A stretch of 64,000 nt of DNA from Allolobophora icterica (GCA_963556255.1 OY744616.1:6034372-6098371); one strand, 5' to 3'. Counted from the first letter of the stretch, positions 10,367-63,237 are shown. Notes: generated from the sequence alone by a model not told the origin. Program-made: numbers and translations.

Positions 10367-12421
10367 ATGGAGACTTCTGTAGCAGCTAAAACGTTAGTGC
10401 TAGAAGATATGTTGGAGATGAATGTGGGCGAGTTAAGAGAGGAGTTGGGACGTGTAGGATTGGAATGTAAAGGTCTAAACAAGGCTCAGTTACAGAAAAT
10501 GTTAATTGAGAATATGTCACCGGTGAAGTACGGGGAGGTAGAGTGGAGAGTAAAATGTAAGAAGCTTGAGCTACAGGCAAAGAAAGAAAAGGAAGACGCT
10601 GAAAGACTTTTGAGGAAGAAAAAGGCGGAAGCAGATAGGCTTTTGAGAAAAGAGCAGAGTGAGCGGGAGTTTACGCTGGCTAAGCTTAAAATAGAAGCAG
10701 AGATGTTGGGAAAGAAAGAGTTAGTTGAGGCTGAGGAAAGGAAATTACGGGTTCAAGTTGAAGTGGAAGATAGGAAAATGAGAATGGAGATGGAAGAGAA
10801 ACGGTTTAGTTTAGAATATGCAGCTAAGGTGAGTCAGAGGAAATATGAGGAACGAATGCGAGGTTTGACAGAAGGTTTGGCTGAAACACTGCCACTAAAT
10901 ATATCTGATAGTTCGCACGTTGAGTCTCACGAAATTAATGTCTTTGACGATACGCAACCGAACGAAGTGATTGATGAAGGTGTGTCGTCTAGTTCGTACA
11001 CTGAGTCTCGTGAGATTATTGACTGTGACGATATGCGACTGAATGAAGGTGATTTGTTGCGACTATTTATCGAGTCGAATGAGGTTAACGTGTGCAGGTC
11101 TGTTGGTTGTGTGGAATTTATAAATGTTTGGTCTAACACTGATGATTTGTTTGAGTCAAAGGAATATCCCTCGGATGTGGATGAAGGTGTGTCGTCGGTC
11201 GGTTTAGCTCGGGTGGTTGACGACGACGACGACAACGAGGATGATGTTGCGCCAGTCGATGAGTATGATTTGACGACTTTATTTGCAAGTGATGAGACGA
11301 GTGAGTTAGTGATCAATGACCTGAATGACTGTGAATTGTTCAAGGGTATTTTGAATGAGTCTTTTGATGGTATTTCGAAGGATTTAGAGGTTGACTCGAC
11401 TGTGAACAGTGAGGAGAATTTCGTTCATAGTGTAAATGAGGTGGATGCGAATGTGTTTAAACCTCGTGACTTTGTTCAGGAAAGACAAATTTTGACGGCG
11501 ACTTCGCATTCGACTGATTTGCGGTGTGAAGACGAGAATGTTGTTACTGATTTGAGTGTGACAGGAAATACTACATGTATGCCTGTATGTGATACGTCTC
11601 TTTCACAGGATGTGTTGTTGTGTCGAGAGTTGAATGTGACTAGAGAGGTTTGTGTTATGAGTGAATGCTTTGAGTTATCAGTAACGTTGAGTTGTGGTAC
11701 TCTGGTTTTGGCGAATGATTCACTACATGCGCATTGGCTTGCTTGTTGCCTTTCATTTAGTTGGACTGATTTCCAAGGCAGTGACATATCGTGTACAATA
11801 ATGTCTGTGTGTCAGTGGTTTTCTGTGTACATGCATCGTGAGTATCTGTGTGCTGCAGTCGGATTAATTCTGAAGCAAGAGGTTTTGTGTGTTGAGGAAA
11901 ATGGTTCTTCCGAAACAGTTATTTCTCGTCTTGTGAAGTGTTGTAATGACTCTAAGGATGCTGTGAGAGTGTACTTGCAGAGATGTTCTGTTGTGGATCG
12001 GGTTGGTGGATGCCGACGGAGGAAGAGACTACGAGGTTCGAAGCGATCTTCGGCTGCTTCGACGAAGTTCATGGCACTGGTGTTGCTTATGACGACGCTA
12101 TGCTGCTACGATGGGGATACGTCATTTCGGGATGATGGTGTCATTTCTACCGCGTGGCACAAGTGTATGTGGTGGCACTTCGCGTACGTGACACGACCGA
12201 GGAAGGTTGTTGTAGCGACCGATTACGCTTCTCGACGTTTACGTGGACCGTTGGTCTCGTCAATTGCCTATGTTGGTGTGGGACAATCGCGTTCCAATCT
12301 GGGAATTGGCCTTTGTTCGTCGAAGGAGATTGCTGCACGTCGCTCAGGATCTTGGACTCGACCGACGAGTGATTCGCCATTGGGCGTTTCTTGTTCAAGT
12401 TGGGGGTCGTTTCTTTTGTAG
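10367..12421 (+). CDS. Gag-like protein of the non-autonomous LTR element (684 aa)
   Basis: The first 60 residues form a short helical region, MNVGELREELGRVGLECKGL, like the SAP-like start of many Ty3/gypsy Gag proteins. A Lys/Glu/Arg-rich coiled coil follows to about residue 175. Residues 175-400 are acidic with repeated VSSSSYTES/EVIDEG-like phrases and a run of aspartates near 286. The rest (400-684) is Cys-, Ser- and Val-rich and resembles nothing I know. There is no zinc knuckle and no protease, integrase or RT motif. The start ATG at 10367 lies about 390 bp after the 5' LTR. The frame being open over 2 kb in a young element suggests it is translated; its role, perhaps supplying only Gag-interaction sequences, is inference. 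Confidence 0.75.
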   Translation: METSVAAKTLVLEDMLEMNVGELREELGRVGLECKGLNKAQLQKMLIENMSPVKYGEVEWRVKCKKLELQAKKEKEDAERLLRKKKAEADRLLRKEQSEREFTLAKLKIEAEMLGKKELVEAEERKLRVQVEVEDRKMRMEMEEKRFSLEYAAKVSQRKYEERMRGLTEGLAETLPLNISDSSHVESHEINVFDDTQPNEVIDEGVSSSSYTESREIIDCDDMRLNEGDLLRLFIESNEVNVCRSVGCVEFINVWSNTDDLFESKEYPSDVDEGVSSVGLARVVDDDDDNEDDVAPVDEYDLTTLFASDETSELVINDLNDCELFKGILNESFDGISKDLEVDSTVNSEENFVHSVNEVDANVFKPRDFVQERQILTATSHSTDLRCEDENVVTDLSVTGNTTCMPVCDTSLSQDVLLCRELNVTREVCVMSECFELSVTLSCGTLVLANDSLHAHWLACCLSFSWTDFQGSDISCTIMSVCQWFSVYMHREYLCAAVGLILKQEVLCVEENGSSETVISRLVKCCNDSKDAVRVYLQRCSVVDRVGGCRRRKRLRGSKRSSAASTKFMALVLLMTTLCCYDGDTSFRDDGVISTAWHKCMWWHFAYVTRPRKVVVATDYASRRLRGPLVSSIAYVGVGQSRSNLGIGLCSSKEIAARRSGSWTRPTSDSPLGVSCSSWGSFLL

Positions 12422-12548
12422 GTTTGTTTGATTTTGTTTTGTTTTCATGATTGTGTTTACTGACATTTAGTATCCTCGATTTGCTGTTAATTGTCGAACG
12501 TTGTGTGGTCGGAAACCATAGGTGTCCTCTCGTTTATGGGGAGGGATA

Positions 12549-13088
12549 TGTTGCGGTCTGCCCTTATTGAGGATGCGGGTTGACACTAGGCGGCGTATAT
12601 CGTGTTACCGCTATGGTCCATCCCTTAACGTAGTCTTAGGGGGCGGTGACCTGTGTACAGGAGGACAGTCTGTTCTTAGGCGCTGAAGAGGTTGGTCGTA
12701 TAGAATAAGCTAGAGTCCAACTCTCGATTGTATGTAGTTAAGTGTTGAGCTTTTCTTAAGTTGTGCTCAGGTTGTGTCTAAATGACGGCCAACTCTGTAG
12801 CTGTTGAATTCGTTCGTTGTTGCTGTAACTGGTATCCGCTGGAACCAGGCCGTTACGTAGAAACGTTTTTCACCTCGTGCTGTTGACGGGTGTTCGCTGT
12901 TCGTTTGTGATGTGGACGCTGGTTTCGTTGTCGTTCCATGTCGTCAACTTCTGTTTGGTATACCTTTTACGTTAAGCTTGAATTTATTGTATAAAGTTAA
13001 ATACCCCTAGATTTTATATATAAACTTGGAAAATATCACATTTCTCGTTCTTATTTGTTAATTAGTTTATGTTACATCTCCCGGCCGT

Positions 13089-13092
<4 letters not shown>
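12549..13092 (+). repeat. 3' LTR of the non-autonomous element
   Basis: 544 bp, preceded by the purine tract GGGGAGGGATA at 12537-12547 and followed by the remaining (AT)n tract. Confidence 0.94.

Positions 13093-13125
<33 letters not shown>
13093..13125. repeat. (AT)n microsatellite, right part of the interrupted tract
   Basis: 33 bp of AT; the left part is at 9369-9431. The LTR element inserted between them. Confidence 0.95.
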
Positions 13126-13127
<2 letters not shown>

Positions 13128-13439
13128 TCTTGCGTGTCGATGTAGGGCCTTACGTCATAATATTAATTGATCAATAGTACAAATTGTGTGCGATAATATC
13201 AGATATCGTTAAATGGACCGGTGCCTTTGTTAAAAACTATATAATTTCGAGATGCATTCATATATTTTACAACTAAATATACCATTCTTTTCAGAAATGA
13301 ATGCTGAATCAAATGCTGTATTACATGATATGATATCTTAAACCAAACACGAAATTCCGGGGGGGGTGGTAACCACCCCCCCCCCTTGGTAGCCGATGTC
13401 GCAAAAAAACCTTGGTAGCCTGAGGGTTAAAGTAGTGTA

Positions 13440-15540
13440 GAAATAGTCGCAACACTGCAGCTGAAAACAAGGAACGTTGATCGTCATTAATAAAGAACTA
13501 AATGGAAAGAAAGAAATGAAATTCAGGTTGACTGAGTGACTCTGGGCAAGGGTGCTTTGCTCTGAAAATTGTTGCTAACTACTGGTCTATTCTGTGTTAA
13601 GCAAGGCAATGTAGAAATCAACGGCCCTGGCAGACATAAGACCTTAGATAAAACAAAAACAATATTATATATTTGGACACCTTAAACATGTGTCAAACTA
13701 AAGTTATTTATAATTCATCTCTTCAAAATTTTTAAATCACTGCCATTCTCGATATAAAGCGAGCTATATTGTATGCATACGTCTCTAAAATATAATTAAA
13801 ATAGGCAATGACAATAAAATGGGTTCACCTGAAGTTATTTCTTAGTCAACTTCGATAAAACTCCACTGAGTAGGCCTACTATGCTCACTGCGTTCTCAAT
13901 TTAACGTACACTAATGTAAATTATTATTATTCATTTATTACGAACATTTTAATAATAATCTTCGTTTAATATATTCAAACTTACAATTACGCAATATATG
14001 ATTACAAATCAGTATGAACGGATGATCACAAGTTATTACAGGAGTCGAATTTAACTGTACACGGCAGCCTTGCAAGGCGCCCATCACGTCCTACATCTCA
14101 TTTTCACAAACGCGCCATCTCGCGAATGATAGGCTGAGTGGACCTTGAGAGGGTTACGGGAGGCGATCCCGCTACCTACTGCACTTCACGCCAGTGATGT
14201 TACCACTACTCTATAGACCCCCGCCCCCACGCACGCAAAGTCACACAGAAACGCTAATCTGAGGCGCATTAAATAAATAGATTAAGAATCTTATACAATA
14301 AGAATCTTTTTTATAATGCAGTGTCGTTAAATTGAAACTACTACTACTGTAATATAACAATAAAAATAATAATTATTATTATTCTTTAATTAAGCGCCTG
14401 CAAACGCACTGCGCTGTACATGTACATGTTGTTATGCGATAAACCTTAACTACTAACAGAACAGACAGCCTGCAATACACGGCGCAAATTGCAGCCTACA
14501 AAGCATGTCCGCCTATGGGACTCGATCTCTGTACCTCTCGCACTCTACGCCAGATGTTATCCGATGCGATACCGGGCCCCCCACAATATGTCGACGACAA
14601 CGGCCTTCGTTGCCATAAGATGTCGTTGAGCTCTGGATCCATCCATCCACCAAATAATTATAATCATTGTCCGCAGTATCCGAGTTAAAGTCGATGTCAA
14701 CGACCGTCATGGTCAAAAGATGTCGTTAAACAATGAATAGGGCAATGCTCTTCTTAGAAACCTTTAAATAGAGAAGACCTGAAATTATTTATAATTCAGC
14801 TTCGCTCAAGTTTAACAATAAAGAGTAACCACTTTTGCACTGTGACGTAGAAAATGTAAGAAGCTGTAAGGCGACCTTGTAGCGGCATGACCGTGTTATA
14901 AATTGTTGTTATTATTATTAATAATAATTATAAATAATAATTATTATTAATATTATTATCATTATTATTGTTATTATTATTATTATTTTAAAATTAATTT
15001 TCATATCGACATCAACGGCCTTTGATGCCATAAGATGTTGTTAAACTGTTGGAATCCAAACTGAACAGTTAACAGGAACTCTTGAGATAGCCAAAAGATG
15101 TCGTTAAACAATAAATTGATCAATGCTCAATTTGGACACCTTTAAATCGTGTTAACTTGATGCTATTTATTGGTCAGTTTCGCACGGAGTTAATGATAAG
15201 TTGATGTACCTGAGCTTTATTGTGATGTACCAACGGTGAGAGCCTTTCAAACCAATTTTTCATTTCGATATCAACGGCCTTGTATTCATAAGATGCTGTT
15301 AAACCGTCGGAATCCAAATTGAACAATTAACAGGAATTCTTGAAAAGCAAGGAAAAGCGACTTCAAAGGCCCTGATGGCTACTAGATATCAAAAATAGAT
15401 AATGTAATCCTTTACCTGGAAACGCATTCAAATGTACTACTGCCAGTACTCTGGTAGTGTCAGTCACAAACCTGTTAAAATGAGGAGGGTGGCGCAAATC
15501 ATCTTTGTTATGACCCAGATATGCTAAACAAAAATTACCT
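13440..15540 (+). repeat. Modular repeat array (A, B, C modules)
   Basis: Module A occurs at about 14593, 14692, 15006, 15090 and 15268, module C at about 15130, and module B at 15447-15535. The sequence between is A/T-rich with (ATT)n runs near 14340-14380 and 14900-14990. Segments at 14040-14225 and 14400-14580 look like decayed tRNA-derived SINEs. No gene seen. Confidence 0.6.
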
Positions 15541-15839
15541 AATTAAAACGCTTTCAACCAACACTGTACTGTGGCGGACAGGCCATAAGGCTTTGAATGA
15601 AGGCTGTAATAATAATAATAGCTATCCTGTTGAAGTGTTCTCCGGTGACGTAATGCAACAGAGGGCTCCAGCGGCCGATCAGTAGATGGAACCGCTAACA
15701 TAATACCAAAATCGATTAATATTTAAGTTCTAGTTTATTTTTCCATTTTAACGCTAATTTATTAATTAATATAAAATAACACGCTTTCCTGTCCAATAAT
15801 TAATGCCTAAACATAAGGCGCCGCTTAGTATAGGCCTAA

Positions 15840-16200
15840 TTGGTAGATTTCTCCATTTTAGACATCTGTATTTGAGAAGGAGGCATACCAACAAGGTCTC
15901 CGTAGAGTGACCTGTCCGAAAACCTGACTGGTAAGTTGGTAAAAGGTCATTCCTATCAAGGTGGACAGTAAGCTGAGTAGCTACTACCTTTTCCATAATT
16001 TTAGAGATAAAGGACACATTAGCTGTCGGCTTAAAATTACTAGGGTCAGCCAGATCCAATCCCTCGCGTTTAGGCACCGAGATGAGGATGGATATTCCCT
16101 GACAGGCAGGATGCCCTCACGGAGGGAGCTGCTACAGAGGACCGTAAGGAAAGGAAGTAGAATATCCACGCGGGCCAAAGTTAGGCCCTTGAGCAGAGCA
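15840..16200 (-). pseudogene. LINE reverse transcriptase fragment
   Basis: Minus-strand frames read SLREGILPVRE and then, frameshifted, KPTANVSFISKIMEKVVATQ, NDLLPTYQSGFRTGHSTETL. This is the RT finger/palm block (NFRPISNLSFLSK..., HSTET) of CR1/jockey-type LINEs. Confidence 0.85.
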
Positions 16201-16333
16201 TGGGTCTAAAAAATCCGTTGATTGGGTGTATTGTTTGTTAGTATTAGGGGATGAGCATGGAACAGCGCTGGTCAACGTTTAATGGATTCGAAATCAGGCT
16301 GAATCACTTTCCCTTTATTTGCGCAGGCGACCT

Positions 16334-16545
16334 GAGTGCCCACAGTGTTTTAGTTGTCAAAAAACAACTGGGGGGGGTAAAAAATTTGCAGATTACCAAA
16401 TCACATAGTCACATAGACCAAACACCAGTTTTTTGTAGTAAAGTAACCCCCCAACGTATTTTCAGTTACTTAGCTGAGGGGGTTAGAAAGAGAACTAGGG
16501 GGTTGAACCCCCAACCCCCCGACAACTAAAAAACTGAGTGCCCTG
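16334..16545. mobile_element. MITE-like inverted repeat, about 212 bp
   Basis: The ends GAGTGCCCACAGTGTTTTAG and, inverted, CAGGGCACTCAGTTTTTTAG run into TTGTC on both sides, and G-runs follow. No clean target duplication is visible, so the class is open. Confidence 0.55.
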
Positions 16546-16749
16546 ACCTTAATGGAAGGGAAGGGGAAGAGTGAGGGACGAAAGAATGGACGGAGATGCG
16601 AGATTGGGTCGAAGAGGGCAGGAAAGGTGCGGTCCAGCATGTTGGTGAAGAACTGCGTTGATTACACTAGGCGATTTACCCATGCTTTGTCGGATTTCAT
16701 CACGGTAAAAAAATACGACAGCTTCTACACTCGCATCAGTTGAATCGGT

Positions 16750-17450
16750 TAGTTCAAAGTATGTGTGGCACGGTTAGTCGATTGCTCTCTTTGGACACCT
16801 TTAAAACAATGCTATACAGCAATAGGATACAATAATTAACTGGTAATAGCGGCTCTTTAGACACCTTTAAAATGCTCTTCATTGATTATATATAGGTATG
16901 TCAGCCAACAGTTAATTGGTTGGAACGTCTCGAGATTTGAAATACTTTAGTCAATCGCTTTAGAGCGTTTATAAAGGTTGAAAGCAGGGAAATATCAAAT
17001 GCAATTATATTGTATAAACTATAAAATCTCCATTAAGACCTAACGCTGAAAGACTCTTTCTGCTATCAATACACAGCTCATAGAAAACTGTCCTATTAAT
17101 AGTTGGCTCCCTTCATTTTTCCTACGCCACCGATTGTTAGTTTGTCAATGCAAATGTAATCCTCCGCAATTTCTTAACGCTACACAAAAACCCACATAAT
17201 CGAGATCAGCTCATCTACCAACGCAACATCAAACTGTGTTCAAAAGAACCAGCTTGATTTGTAGGTGCCAGGTTAGAATTCGGGGATCACGCCTGGGAGA
17301 CAATGTGGTGCTTCGGTGAATATCAATCAATATGCCTCAATAATGTAAATGAATAATAATTATCATTATTCAGTAATTAAATGCGCCTTTCATTAGTCTC
17401 TTTGAAGTTTCGCTTTATAAATATTCTAAATACAATTACAACATCAATAA
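16750..17450. repeat. Stretch without a gene; two C modules
   Basis: C modules at about 16790 and 16858 (TTTGGACACCTTTAAAAC, TTTAGACACCTTTAAAAT). The rest is A/T-rich with no frame or motif I can support. Confidence 0.45.
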
Positions 17451-17453
17451 CTT

Positions 17454-17900
17454 GACAATGACAATGACAATGACAATGACAATGACAATGACAATGACAA
17501 TGACAAATCATTTATTGAAACCATAACTCAAAGCAAAACATGATAGCGTCTTATAACATAAACTGGTGACAAAAGGAAGTCCCTAAAGGGATGAACTCCC
17601 GCTTCCAGGGACACCTTATTGCCAAGATTATTAACGTGGCGCAAAAACCAAACTTAAAGTCTTAACTAATTCCTCTAAAATAAGAAAAACGGGAAAATCC
17701 ACATATCTTAACTATACTGCCGACTCTTGGACAGTTAGAAAGAAAAACCAGAGAAATAAAGATGAAAAAGAAAACTGTAAACGGAAGGAGGAGAACAAAG
17801 TAATCCGAAGATTAATCGGAAGGTCGATACTCACGGGAGACTCAAACGCGAGAGAAACACACCAAAACTCGGGGGGGGGGCAGGGTAATATAATTCATCA
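17454..17900 (-). mobile_element. LINE 3' end with (TTGTCA)n tail
   Basis: On the minus strand the sequence ends GGTTTCAATAAATGATTTGTCATTGTCA with a hexamer tail of about nine units (17454-17507), the usual 3' end of CR1/L2-like LINEs. Only untranslated sequence is recognisable. Confidence 0.65.
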
Positions 17901-17909
17901 TCCCCGAGG

Positions 17910-19680
17910 GATACAAAGCAAAAAACTTCAGAATTCTTTAGAATCTAATCCGATTCAGTCAAATCTAATGATTTGATTAGACGGATTGGAATAGATTAGA
18001 GGTATGTCCTAGTTAGGAACACAAACATCTAATTTATGAGGCGCCAGATCAGAAAACGTCAGTTAACGAGAGGGCAGGACCGCAGTAAATTCTAATGGGA
18101 ACCGTCATAGCTTTTCGCGAATCCATGTAGTTAAGCAAAAAAGATGATGCATTGAAAATCAACGCGAATGCAACTAGGCTTACAAGTAGCCTACCTTGCA
18201 GTGTAACGAATAGTTAGTTACTCTTGAATAGGCGCTACATAAATTAACGATTACAATTACTTTTGACATATGCATGTAATTAGCTTCTCTTGAAATCACT
18301 TACATTTTCATTTACATGTGAATGCATACATACACAATGTCGTACATAGCGTATTTGGTGATCTACCTATACAAACCTACGTACATTCATACCTGAATAT
18401 ATTGCCCCATACTTCACAAAAATGCGGTGTTTTAAGTCAATAGCTCAATCGATAAGAAAATGAAAGTAGCACTGGAGTACATTGAATGATTTCGTTCTAT
18501 TCAAAAGAAGATATGTACAATAAAGTTAAATTACAAAACCTACGCGATTTAGTGTCCTTCTGCGAGCTAACAGAAACTAAACAACACTATCATTTACAAC
18601 GAAATAGTTTATGTACAAGTCCGATCCTATCAACTTTAATAGGTCTACACAGACGTCAATTTGATTTAAAAAATTGTTAAATTGTTCTAGAATTAAACAG
18701 ATCGACTAATAATTATTAAGGAAAACAAATGAAAAAAGTCATTTTCACTGCAAAATGTTTCTAGAATTGAAAACTCGACTGAGGAATTTAAGAAACAAAA
18801 TGAACAAACCATCAAAGCTGCCATCTTGGACATGCCCATCGTTTTAAAGGTATTTTAGACACCTTTAAAACGCTTTCCATAGACGCCATATCCTTCAAAT
18901 TGATGCCGTATCCTTCGTAAGAAAAAATAATCTAAAGTTTTGTAATCCGAAACGTTACTGAAGTGTCAATATTATGACGAAAACTGTACAAAATATTTTG
19001 CTATGAACGTCAACGGCCACTGATACCGTAGGACCAGTTAAACCCTTGGAACCCATCCAAACGGAACTTTGGCTATAACAGATAACATTGTTAGTTACAT
19101 TGAGGTTGATGTGAAGGGTCCTGGAACATATCCTTAAACAACGAAGGTCGAAATAAATGTCGTTAAACTTGGGATATTTACTAGAAAGTCCGTTTACTAG
19201 TGCATTCAAGGTAGGCGCCTATAGCTTCTTCACAGAAAATTCGCTACGCAATATTTACACTACGTAATATTATACAGTTTACACATTGACACTACTATTT
19301 ACACTGTACACGTTTGGGTTAGTTTATTCTCCGAAGCCTCGTCCAGTTTTCAGATGTCCACTTTGTCGACTGTTTCTTTGCCAATTCGGGCGATTTTATC
19401 AGAGCGTTAAATACCCTTTTCAGGAAGAGAATGTTGCCTATAAATGCATTGGAGCAACCTGATTTTTACTTAGCTTTGCAAATTGTAGATACGTTGAAGT
19501 TGTTTTAGTGCATTTGTATACAAACATAATTGTGGTGCTATTTATTTTTATTAGTACCAATCAAAACCTGGAAAGTCTGACTCTTGTGTTAGAGCCCATT
19601 TAAACTGGCCAACACGTCAGTCAGTCGGTCAGTCAGTTAGTTAGTAAGCATTTTCGTCATATAATATTGACAATCTCCGT
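17910..19680. other. Stretch without a recognised gene
   Basis: A/T-rich DNA. An A/C module pair lies near 18845-19060 (TTTAGACACCTTTAAAACGC and GTCAACGGCCACTGATACC). Otherwise I see nothing I can name. Confidence 0.4.
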
Positions 19681-19984
19681 CCGACCGTTCTTTGCCTGTC
19701 TGTCTGTGTGTCTGTCTGTGTGTCTGTGTGTCTGTCTGTCTGTGAGTGGTCAAACCAAAAGATGTTAAACCCGATTGAGCAAACTGCGCCTATGCTGTTT
19801 AGGCAGTTTTGTTTTTTGTAATTTGCTCAAACAGTTTAGGACCACCCAGAGAGAGGTTTGGGAATAAAGGAACAGTCGCAAAATGGACATCTCATTTTTT
19901 AAAAGATCGATTTTGGTTCTAAATTTGTAAAATTTGGCTTGTCAAAATGCGGGTGACAAAAATCACCGCTAATAACGCTGCTGC

Positions 19985-19997
19985 AGATGGTGATGCT

Positions 19998-20089
<92 letters not shown>

Positions 20090-20160
20090 CGACGACGACG
20101 ACGACGACGACGATGATGATGATGATGTTAACGAATGATGATAACAACAGCGACTTTACT
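19985..20160. repeat. (GATGAC)n / (GAT)n / (GAC)n microsatellite
   Basis: The segments run in order GATGAC, GAT, GAC, GAT and produce long poly-Asp, poly-Met or poly-Ile frames that are artefacts. Confidence 0.95.
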
Positions 20161-20329
20161 GATGATGATGACGACGATTGCAACAACGTCAGGTACGTTT
20201 TCATCACCTGCATCTTACTGATCTCCACATCACCAAAGCATTCATCACCAGTGAACCTTTACCCACAACACAAATTGTTCAAATATCATCTCGATCCACT
20301 CAGCAACGAATCCTTTGGTGTGTGCGTGC

Positions 20330-20500
20330 TCCAATCCCACATGCCCATACCCTTCCAGCATATCCATAAGTACTAGATAATACCCATACAGGTTCAATAT
20401 GGGAATAGGTGTCCCATATTGACTCTATACGGGTATTATATGACAAACGGGTCTCATATGACCAACGGGTCCTATATGAGCTGAAGATGGGGATGCTGGC
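20330..20500. repeat. Small cluster of CCCATA / CATATG words
   Basis: Repeated ACGGGTCTCATATGACC-like words resemble in style the satellite at 6010-7550 but not in exact sequence. It lies 120-290 bp beyond the peptidase stop codon, in its probable 3' UTR or flank. Confidence 0.5.
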
Positions 20501-20622
20501 AGGGTACAGATTGGATTGATGGAGCGAATCTATCCGAATCTTAGTCCGTAAATTAGAAGAAGAGAAAAGCTTGCTGGCGGAGGCAGCATCAAAACCGGAA
20601 GTGGCTTCAGAGAACGGGTACG

Positions 20623-61005
<40,383 letters not shown>

Positions 61006-61744
61006 CTGTTTACAAAAAAAGACAACATAGGCCTGTGATAGATGGATGGGGGAGGCTCGTATTCTACTCCTGGGCTCTTGAACCTGTACCCTTGAAAACG
61101 GTTTGGCCGAAGCTATATTATCAGCAGCAGCGTACAACAAGAAGTCCACCAATGCCAGTCCCAAGCCTGGAGAAAGGAGAGGGCGGCGTTATTAGAACAC
61201 AGCGTCGTTAAACGGTAACTAACCGACCAAACAATCCACCTGCAGTTGACTTAATTGTCTTAATTAATCGGAGGGTAATGACGAGGTCGATGTCAACGGC
61301 CTTGGTAGCCGTAAGATGCCGTTAAACGCTGGTATGAGAAAGCGTAAATCCGTTTTAAACACCTCTAGAATATATTTCCATTTTCCTTTTTATATATCAC
61401 GCGATCAATTATAACTAATTGAAAACTAAGATGGAGTCAACGGCAGAGGCAACCACCAGGTGGCGAAAACAGCACGTCTTTGTCTGTACTAATCTAAATT
61501 AGACACCCGTAAATACGATATCAATCTGCTATATAAACTAAACTTGTTCAACCGTTATTAATTAGATAGTTGGTAGGGTTCTTAAGGTAAGGTGGATATC
61601 AACGGACTTGGCAGCCTCAAGATGTCGTTAATAGTGGAAAATCGTTAGCTGACAGTTTAGTTAATGTAATAAACCGTCATGTAACAGTCAGTGTTAAGGC
61701 CTTGACGCCACAAGATGTCGTTACCTATCGGAATCCAACCATTC

Positions 61745-62240
61745 GTAAGACTGATCATCCTCCTATCTCAGTCTGTGTCTACCCCCAGTCACTACTCATC
61801 TCAAGTTACCAAAGCCAAATCCAACACAGCACCATGCCTCTGGAACTATCTCCCCCCCTCTGAATTCCGCAGATTCTCGGTTCCTCCGTGTATCATTATT
61901 GCAACCCGTCCTCCAACCTCTTCCTCATGCTCCTCTATCTATCACACCGTCTGGCTTTCCACTCAAAACTGAAGTCTCACCTTTTTAAGTAGGGCCTACT
62001 CCTACCCTGACTCATCTGATCCTCCGCTTTCCAATTCTTCTCGCCCGAAACGACACCAGCCTTAACAGCTGCTCTGCCTCCTCTCGATCTGGGCCCCTGG
62101 AAATCGGACTCGGACCTCCTTTGGACTGCTCTCTGGAAACCCCCTCTGATTTGAATTAGCGCTCGTTAATAGGCTGGTGCCCTGCGCTTAGCCTTCGAGT
62201 GACGCTTTAGAATTTTGGAGATTACGATTACGATTAACTC
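61745..62240 (+). mobile_element. LINE 3' end (CR1/L2-like), best copy
   Basis: A broken frame reads APCLWNYLPP, the usual LW..LP block of CR1/L2 polyproteins, then an untranslated tail GCGCTCGTTAATAGGCTGGT...GCGCTTAGCC ending GATTACGATTACGATTA. Confidence 0.8.
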
Positions 62241-62259
62241 CATCGTTCACGAATGTTAA

Positions 62260-63230
62260 GGTCGACGTCAAAGGCCATACTACCATGAGATGTCGTTAAG
62301 CCCTGAATAAACAGCATGCTGCACTTAGACAGGTAGGTCGTTAAAACAAGTTCAGCTGGCGCTATATAATTATCGACTGAGTTGGAACGGTGTGTTCCTG
62401 CCAAAGAAATTACACGATGACGTTGGAGAATTGTTCTACGTCAACCTTTTTCACAGCCACAAGATGTCGTTGAAACACCGTATAATGCAATGCTCTATTT
62501 AGACACCTCTAAACCACTTTTAATAATCTGTATATATTTATCAGTTGCGTTGAAATGTCAACTTTACTGCATGCACCAGCTGAGAAATAAGTTGATGGTA
62601 ACTGATGTTGCTAAACAATGAGAAAGTGATCGTTTGCATTTAACACATTTAAAATCGCAACGTTTCTATTCTGCTACTTCTAGTTCACCTACAAATCGTG
62701 AGATTTCGACATTGACGTATTAAGGGAGTGTGTGTGTGTGTCAGTCCGAAGCCTGGATAAAGAAGGAGGGTGACAATAATTAAATGTGTAGCTCCACAGT
62801 TTTGTTTAACACTAAGAAATCGTGATATCTTTCAACCCCCAAAAAACAATATTAGCTGAAGTCGAATAAACGGCTGTGGCGGCCAAAACTGTCGCTGAAC
62901 ATTGGAAATATTGTGAGAGTGATCGCGTGCGTTAGACACCCCTAAAACATGCTTCCCCTCCAATATATACTGTAATTCCACTGGATCGTTAGATTCTGAG
63001 GCAAAGATGGTTGATATCGACGTCAACGGACATGGCTTCAATAACGTGAAGCATCGAGAAAGGACGAGGGCGACATCAACGATCGTGGCAGACATGAGAT
63101 GTCGTTAAACAGCCATAAGCTACTATCTCTATCGTTTTCAGGTGGAGCCAGTCCCAAGCCTGGATAAAGAAGGAGGAGGAGGCTGACCATGTTTGCTATG
63201 ATACAGCATCGTTAAATAGAAACTACGTAC
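62260..63230 (+). repeat. Modular repeat array
   Basis: A modules at about 62265, 62440, 63020 and 63070, C modules at 62335, 62500, 62640 and 62935, and B modules at 62740 and 63140. No exon recognised. Confidence 0.65.
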
Positions 63231-63237
63231 ACAATGG

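Larger units (their letters stand above)
9432..13092 (+). mobile_element. Non-autonomous LTR retrotransposon with a gag-like frame only
   Basis: Two 544-bp LTRs (9432-9975, 12549-13092) start TGTTGCGGTC and end CCGGCCGTAACA, and read as identical. They are flanked by ATAT in an (AT)n tract, so the target duplication is ambiguous. A tRNA-Pro primer site, a 684-residue frame and a purine tract lie inside. No protease, reverse transcriptase, RNase H or integrase is encoded, so it must be mobilised in trans. It is nested in a piggyBac-like MITE. Confidence 0.93.
8518..13426. mobile_element. piggyBac-like MITE with TTAA targets, split by an LTR element
   Basis: The left end CCCTCGGGCTACCAAGG and the right end (read inverted) CCCTCAGGCTACCAAGG are inverted repeats flanked by TTAA at 8514-8517 and 13427-13430. 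Just inside both ends lies a G-run followed by the palindrome GTGGTTACCAC and a C-run. Without the nested LTR element it would be about 1.25 kb. No transposase frame is visible, so it is non-autonomous. Assignment to piggyBac rests on TTAA plus the CCCT terminus. Confidence 0.88.

Noticed and set aside
16334..16545. Assignment to hAT by its CAGGGC end
   Set aside because: No 8-bp duplication could be found; kept only as an unclassified inverted-repeat element.
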